Below, one piece after another: positions 25,117-27,644 of a stretch of DNA of 27,644 nucleotides. A program made the translations under genes and the position numbers. The notes below the pieces were generated by a model. The model saw nothing but the letters and a program-made list of their open reading frames with translations. It was not told the DNA's origin and searched no databases. Each line of letters starts with the position of its first letter. Positions within the stretch are counted from its first letter, which is position 1. This DNA is from UBA822 sp036336795 (GTDB taxonomy: Bacteria > Gemmatimonadota > Gemmatimonadetes > Longimicrobiales > Gaopeijiaceae), in NCBI GenBank assembly GCA_036336795.1, contig JAYZFL010000036.1, positions 1-27,644 of the forward strand, given 5' to 3'.

Positions 25117-25233
25117 GTGATTTCCGATCCCCTTGTGCATCCGGCCGCCAAGGACACATTTAGGATTCTTTGTTTGGATAAGTCCCATGTCTTCTCCCGT
25201 CGTGTAGTGGCGGGATCGGCTGGCAATCCCTGA
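25117..25233 (+). CDS. Possible small ORF of 38 codons with a strong ribosome binding site
   Basis: The gap between lptD and the prenyl synthase (25051-25265) holds a GGAGGT at 25104-25109, the best Shine-Dalgarno match in the window, seven bases before a GTG at 25117. The ORF runs 38 codons to a TGA at 25231-25233, starting MISDPLVHPAAKDTFRILCL and continuing with a basic stretch (SHVFSRRVV) ending GSAGNP. I do not recognise it. It is not in frame with the downstream gene. It could be a real small protein, a leader ORF, the remnant of a longer gene, or a chance combination. Confidence 0.3.
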   Translation: MISDPLVHPAAKDTFRILCLDKSHVFSRRVVAGSAGNP

Positions 25234-25265
25234 TCGATGCAAACATCAAACGGGGTGGTATTTTG

Positions 25266-26276
25266 ATGGAGGCTGCTTCACCCTCGCTATTGCGAGAGGC
25301 CCCCCCAAGGCTCTCAGCGATCCAATGTCTGGTGCAAGATCGTTTGGACGCTGTACAAGGAGAGCTGAATCGGATCGTTGTCTCGGACTTCGATATGATT
25401 GAGGAGGTTAACGAATGCCTCCTCATGATGCGCGGAAAACTATTTCGTCCAACACTTCTTTTACTTGCCAACCAGGTGGGAGGAGAGGCATCGGATGAGG
25501 CTGTTTCTTTAGCTGCCGTTGTAGAGCTTGTTCACTTGGCGACGTTGGTGCACGACGATGCAGTCGACCATAGCGTGTTGCGCCGCGGACTGCCCACTGT
25601 GAATGTGCTCTGGACACATCAGATCGCCATTATCATGGGGGATTACCTCTACAGTCGTGCGGTGACAGAGTTGACTCGGTGTCAAAAGATGGATCACCTG
25701 GCGGTTCTCGCCGGAGCCGCAAACAAGATGAGCATAGGAGAGATGCGTCAATTGACGTCGTACGACACTTTGGAGTTTTCTGAAGACAAGTACTACCGCG
25801 TCATCGCTGCCAAGACAGCATCTCTCATGTCGGCGGCGTGCGAGATAGGTGCCCTGGATGGCAGAGCTGAGCATCGAGGGGCTCTGGCGAACTTTGGCCA
25901 CAATCTGGGCATGGCATTTCAGATCGCTGACGATCTGTTGGACTACACGGGATCGGAGACTGTCACGGGCAAGCCGTCAGGACTGGATTTGAGGGAACGG
26001 AAGGTAACCCTACCACTGGTGGGAGCTTTGAGGCAGGTATCGGATACGGAGTTGCGAGAAATTCAGGACTTTTTTACGCGTGTGGATGTTACGGATGACG
26101 ACGTTCTACACATCACGGACATCGTGCGGGATTGCGGAGGATTAGCCTATGCAAGTGAACGAGCTGATTCGTACGCCCAGCGCGCGTGGAAGATCCTCAG
26201 GGAACTTCCCAAAGACGATCCTGCGGTGGATGCGTTGAGCCAAGCTGTGGCTTACGCTGTTAGTCGTGACCGGTGA
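25266..26276 (+). CDS. ispB: Long-chain trans-polyprenyl diphosphate synthase
   Basis: This is a 336-aa member of the trans-isoprenyl diphosphate synthase family, which extends FPP with IPP units to the side chain of menaquinone or ubiquinone. Motifs are GKLFRPTLLLLANQ near the N-terminus, the first aspartate-rich motif in LVHDDAVDHSVLRRG (Asp97, 98 and 101), and the second in MAFQIADDLLDYTGSE (Asp222, 223 and 226) followed by GKPSGLDLRERKVTLPLV. No bulky aromatic blocks the position five residues before the first motif (Leu-Ala-Thr there), which fits a long product (C30-C40), but the exact chain length is not determined. GGGGTGG seven bases upstream supports the ATG at 25266; the TTG directly before it is an alternative. 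The symbol is by family only. Confidence 0.88.
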   Translation: MEAASPSLLREAPPRLSAIQCLVQDRLDAVQGELNRIVVSDFDMIEEVNECLLMMRGKLFRPTLLLLANQVGGEASDEAVSLAAVVELVHLATLVHDDAVDHSVLRRGLPTVNVLWTHQIAIIMGDYLYSRAVTELTRCQKMDHLAVLAGAANKMSIGEMRQLTSYDTLEFSEDKYYRVIAAKTASLMSAACEIGALDGRAEHRGALANFGHNLGMAFQIADDLLDYTGSETVTGKPSGLDLRERKVTLPLVGALRQVSDTELREIQDFFTRVDVTDDDVLHITDIVRDCGGLAYASERADSYAQRAWKILRELPKDDPAVDALSQAVAYAVSRDR

Positions 26277-26330
26277 TCCCGAACGGGGGAAGCCGAATCT
26301 TCCTGGGAACTCAACGTCGCCCCAAATCGT

Positions 26331-26609
26331 ATGCTAGTTGATACCTATCGACGGAACGTCAAGCGATTGGTGTGGACGCAGGCGCTTGGACTGCTACTCG
26401 GTGGCTTGCTCACTAAATTGTCCGATCTGTTTCTTCCGCAGAGTGCGGCTAAGACATTTCTGACCGTAGCGGTCGAAGCGTCTGTAGGGCCCTTATCAAT
26501 CGATCTGGTCGCTTTCGCGTTCACGATCGGACCGTTCACACTGAGCCTGAACGTGTTGACTCTGGTTGGGATTGCGATTGTGGCATTTATCGTTCGCTCC
26601 TGGATCTAA
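26331..26609 (+). CDS. Small DUF4321-like membrane protein
   Basis: The 92-aa protein has two membrane segments, at about 14-30 (VWTQALGLLLGGLLTKL) and about 70-90 (LSLNVLTLVGIAIVAFIVRS). They are separated by a loop with the pattern PLSIDLVAFAFTIG followed by PFTLSLNV. This arrangement matches my memory of DUF4321, small proteins of unknown function with a leading glycine-rich helix and the motif S-x-G-P-x-x-x-D-L. Both ends are basic. It lies directly upstream of tatA (33 bases between them) and downstream of the prenyl synthase (54 bases), so co-transcription is likely. No ribosome binding site is obvious before ATG 26331. The family call needs a profile search. Confidence 0.65.
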   Translation: MLVDTYRRNVKRLVWTQALGLLLGGLLTKLSDLFLPQSAAKTFLTVAVEASVGPLSIDLVAFAFTIGPFTLSLNVLTLVGIAIVAFIVRSWI

Positions 26610-26642
26610 ACCAAGGAGTGAACCTCTAAGGGAGGCTTTATT

Positions 26643-26975
26643 ATGGGACTTGGTGGACTTGGCATGTGGGAGATGATCCTCATTTTCATGGTCGTCCTCC
26701 TGCTCTTCGGAGCAAAGCGGCTACCTGAGATCGGATCATCCCTGGGAAAAGGCATCCGAGAGTTTAAGGGCTCAATCCGTGAGATCGAGCGAGAAGTTCA
26801 ATCAGTTGGAGATCTGCCGGAGGGATCGGGGACGACGACATCTTCGGGTGATGACGACAAGGAACCGAGGACACTGAATACCATGCCCCCTGACGCGGAC
26901 TCTGACGAGGAACCGAGGACACTGCACACGACCCCGCCCGACACGGATTCAGATGAGGAAAATCCGGACGCTTGA
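26643..26975 (+). CDS. tatA: Twin-arginine translocase subunit TatA
   Basis: TatA forms the protein-conducting assembly of the Tat system with TatC. The 110-aa product has a short N-terminus, MGLGGLGMWEM, one membrane helix (ILIFMVVLLLFGA), the hinge and amphipathic helix KRLPEIGSSLGKGIREFKGS, and a long acidic tail. GGGAGG ends about seven bases before the ATG, a strong ribosome binding site. The tail from about residue 74 contains two tandem 16-residue acidic repeats (EPRTLNTMPPDADSDE and EPRTLHTTPPDTDSDE), unusual for TatA. Only one TatA/TatB homologue is present, so it may serve both roles, as in minimal TatAC systems. tatC is 4.6 kb upstream with three or four genes between. Confidence 0.93.
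   Translation: MGLGGLGMWEMILIFMVVLLLFGAKRLPEIGSSLGKGIREFKGSIREIEREVQSVGDLPEGSGTTTSSGDDDKEPRTLNTMPPDADSDEEPRTLHTTPPDTDSDEENPDA
26862..26957 (+). repeat. Two-copy 48-bp tandem repeat in the 3' part of tatA
   Basis: Copy 1 (26862-26909) and copy 2 (26910-26957) each encode a 16-residue unit beginning EPRTL and ending DSDE. They share GAACCGAGGACACTG at the start, but many other positions have changed, mostly at synonymous sites, so the duplication is not recent and the protein unit seems to have been kept. A truncated third unit (GAAAATCCG) follows. Confidence 0.85.
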
Positions 26976-27021
26976 GTGATCGCAAAGTGCTGTGGGAGTC
27001 TTTAGTCGTTGCTGCTTCGCT

Positions 27022-27644
27022 TTAGAAAACCAGCGGCATCTGAGGCACTTGCTCTTCGGTTGGATCGACATTTAGGACTTCGTCACGCCGATCTTCGATT
27101 CTGGCGATGTCCCGCAGGCCGTTTAGCCATTCTTGCATGCGGGTCTGTTGTGCGAATCCTTGTAGTTCTTCCCGCCGGGCTAATCGCTCGTCCTCAAACA
27201 CCGTTGTGTCTGCTGCGAAATAGTCGGCTAATTCGATGATAAAGACATTATTGGTCGCTTCGATTACTCCGCTAATTTCACCGACGTTGAGTCCGAAGCC
27301 AGCACCCACTGCAGCGTTTAGACGTCCAAGGCCGGGGACGAAATCCACGCGAGCGTAGGGCCCCGCGCTATCGATCTCCAGCCCCCGCATCTCGGCCACG
27401 ATTTCGATATTCTCCCCAGCACGGATCGCGGCCAATACTTCTTCGCCTTCCAATTTAGAGGCACCTAGTTTCTTCTGGGCTAGCAAGGTTTGCTCAATCG
27501 AAAGTGTAGCGTCTTCGAGCGAGGTGTATCCGGCCTCTCGTGTCTCCACGAGCTCAAGCATATAGAAAGCTTGTCTGGTCTCAAATACGGGGCTCACATC
27601 TCCTTCGGAGGCTTCCTCCAGAGCCCAGTCAGCACCTTCACCAA
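27022..27644 (-). CDS. Peptidyl-prolyl cis-trans isomerase (PpiD/SurA-type), C-terminal part
   Basis: This minus-strand frame has its stop (TAA) at 27022-27024 and stays open to the window edge, so the start lies outside. The visible 207 or so residues begin with a parvulin-type end, EASEGDVSPVFETRQAFYML and ELVETREAGY, the pattern that closes a rotamase domain, and continue with a helical segment (TLSIEQTLLAQKKLG). A second domain with VGEISGVIEATNNVFIIELADYF looks like another, degenerate rotamase-like unit. The tail is VPQMPLVF. This fits PpiD-like periplasmic folding factors that have parvulin domains flanked by helices. A SurA-like alternative cannot be excluded. It is convergent with tatA (46 bases apart, no clear terminator between) and is the only minus-strand gene in the window. 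Confidence 0.8.
   Translation of the reverse strand, partial: GEGADWALEEASEGDVSPVFETRQAFYMLELVETREAGYTSLEDATLSIEQTLLAQKKLGASKLEGEEVLAAIRAGENIEIVAEMRGLEIDSAGPYARVDFVPGLGRLNAAVGAGFGLNVGEISGVIEATNNVFIIELADYFAADTTVFEDERLARREELQGFAQQTRMQEWLNGLRDIARIEDRRDEVLNVDPTEEQVPQMPLVF

Noticed and set aside
26278..26300. CCCGAACGGG palindrome after the prenyl synthase as a terminator
   Set aside because: The stem is only three or four base pairs and no T-tract follows.
26976..27021. Bidirectional terminator between the convergent tatA and isomerase genes
   Set aside because: I looked for a hairpin with T-tracts on either strand and found no convincing stem.
1..27644. CRISPR array, tRNA, mobile element or defence system
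   Set aside because: No regularly spaced direct repeats, no cloverleaf-like segment in any gap, no transposase or phage-like protein, and no defence-type gene were seen. All large ORFs are accounted for by core genes.

Overview
This 27.6 kb window is a dense, almost entirely plus-strand block of housekeeping and cell-envelope genes from a diderm (LPS-type outer membrane) bacterium. I infer the phylum from three observations. The SecA is long and of Bacteroidota type: about 1110 aa, with an extra N-terminal coiled-coil segment and a WDMVPYDVQLIG motif. The LptD is also of Bacteroidota type. Yet a full Tol-Pal system, including a TonB/TolA-like protein and CpoB, sits beside them, together with a small DUF4321-like protein. 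This combination fits the FCB group outside Bacteroidota, most likely Gemmatimonadota, and the moderate GC (mid-50s percent by eye) suggests an uncultured aquatic lineage. The taxonomic call is an inference and was not tested by any search.

Layout. 1-2.7 kb: a TPR lipoprotein of unknown role, then bamD overlapping nadD. 2.8-6.1 kb: secA. 6.3-8.5 kb: a bifunctional-type Rel/SpoT. 8.6-12.3 kb: uvrB-tsaE-tsaB-rimI, a chain joined by 4-base start/stop overlaps that covers nucleotide excision repair, t6A tRNA modification and protein N-acetylation. 12.3-15.7 kb: a possible promoter and leader peptide, then hemX/ccsA-like, hemA and a sugar-nucleotide epimerase. 15.7-20.7 kb: tolQ-tolR-tolA/tonB-like-tolB-pal-cpoB, the complete envelope-constriction and outer-membrane-tethering machine. 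20.7-25.1 kb: nrdR, tatC and lptD, with tatC and lptD overlapping. 25.1-27.0 kb: a possible 38-codon ORF, a long-chain polyprenyl diphosphate synthase, a DUF4321-like membrane protein and tatA with an acidic tandem-repeat tail. 27.0-27.6 kb: the 3' part of a minus-strand PpiD/SurA-type peptidyl-prolyl isomerase that leaves the window and is convergent with tatA.

The common theme is envelope biogenesis. Export is represented by SecA, TatC and TatA. Outer-membrane protein and LPS assembly are represented by BamD, LptD and the periplasmic isomerase. Envelope tethering comes from Tol-Pal-CpoB, and the polyprenyl chain serves quinone or carrier lipids. The remaining genes are core information and stress functions (Rel, UvrB, TsaE/TsaB, RimI, NadD, NrdR, HemA).

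I saw no tRNA, rRNA, CRISPR array, insertion sequence, prophage or defence system. No intergenic gap exceeds 300 bases. I do not see a clearly novel multi-gene system. The most unusual items are a putative leader peptide with a Cys-Pro pair before hemX-hemA, a 38-codon ORF with a perfect ribosome binding site between lptD and the prenyl synthase, the split tat locus, and structural oddities in LptD, SecA and TatA.
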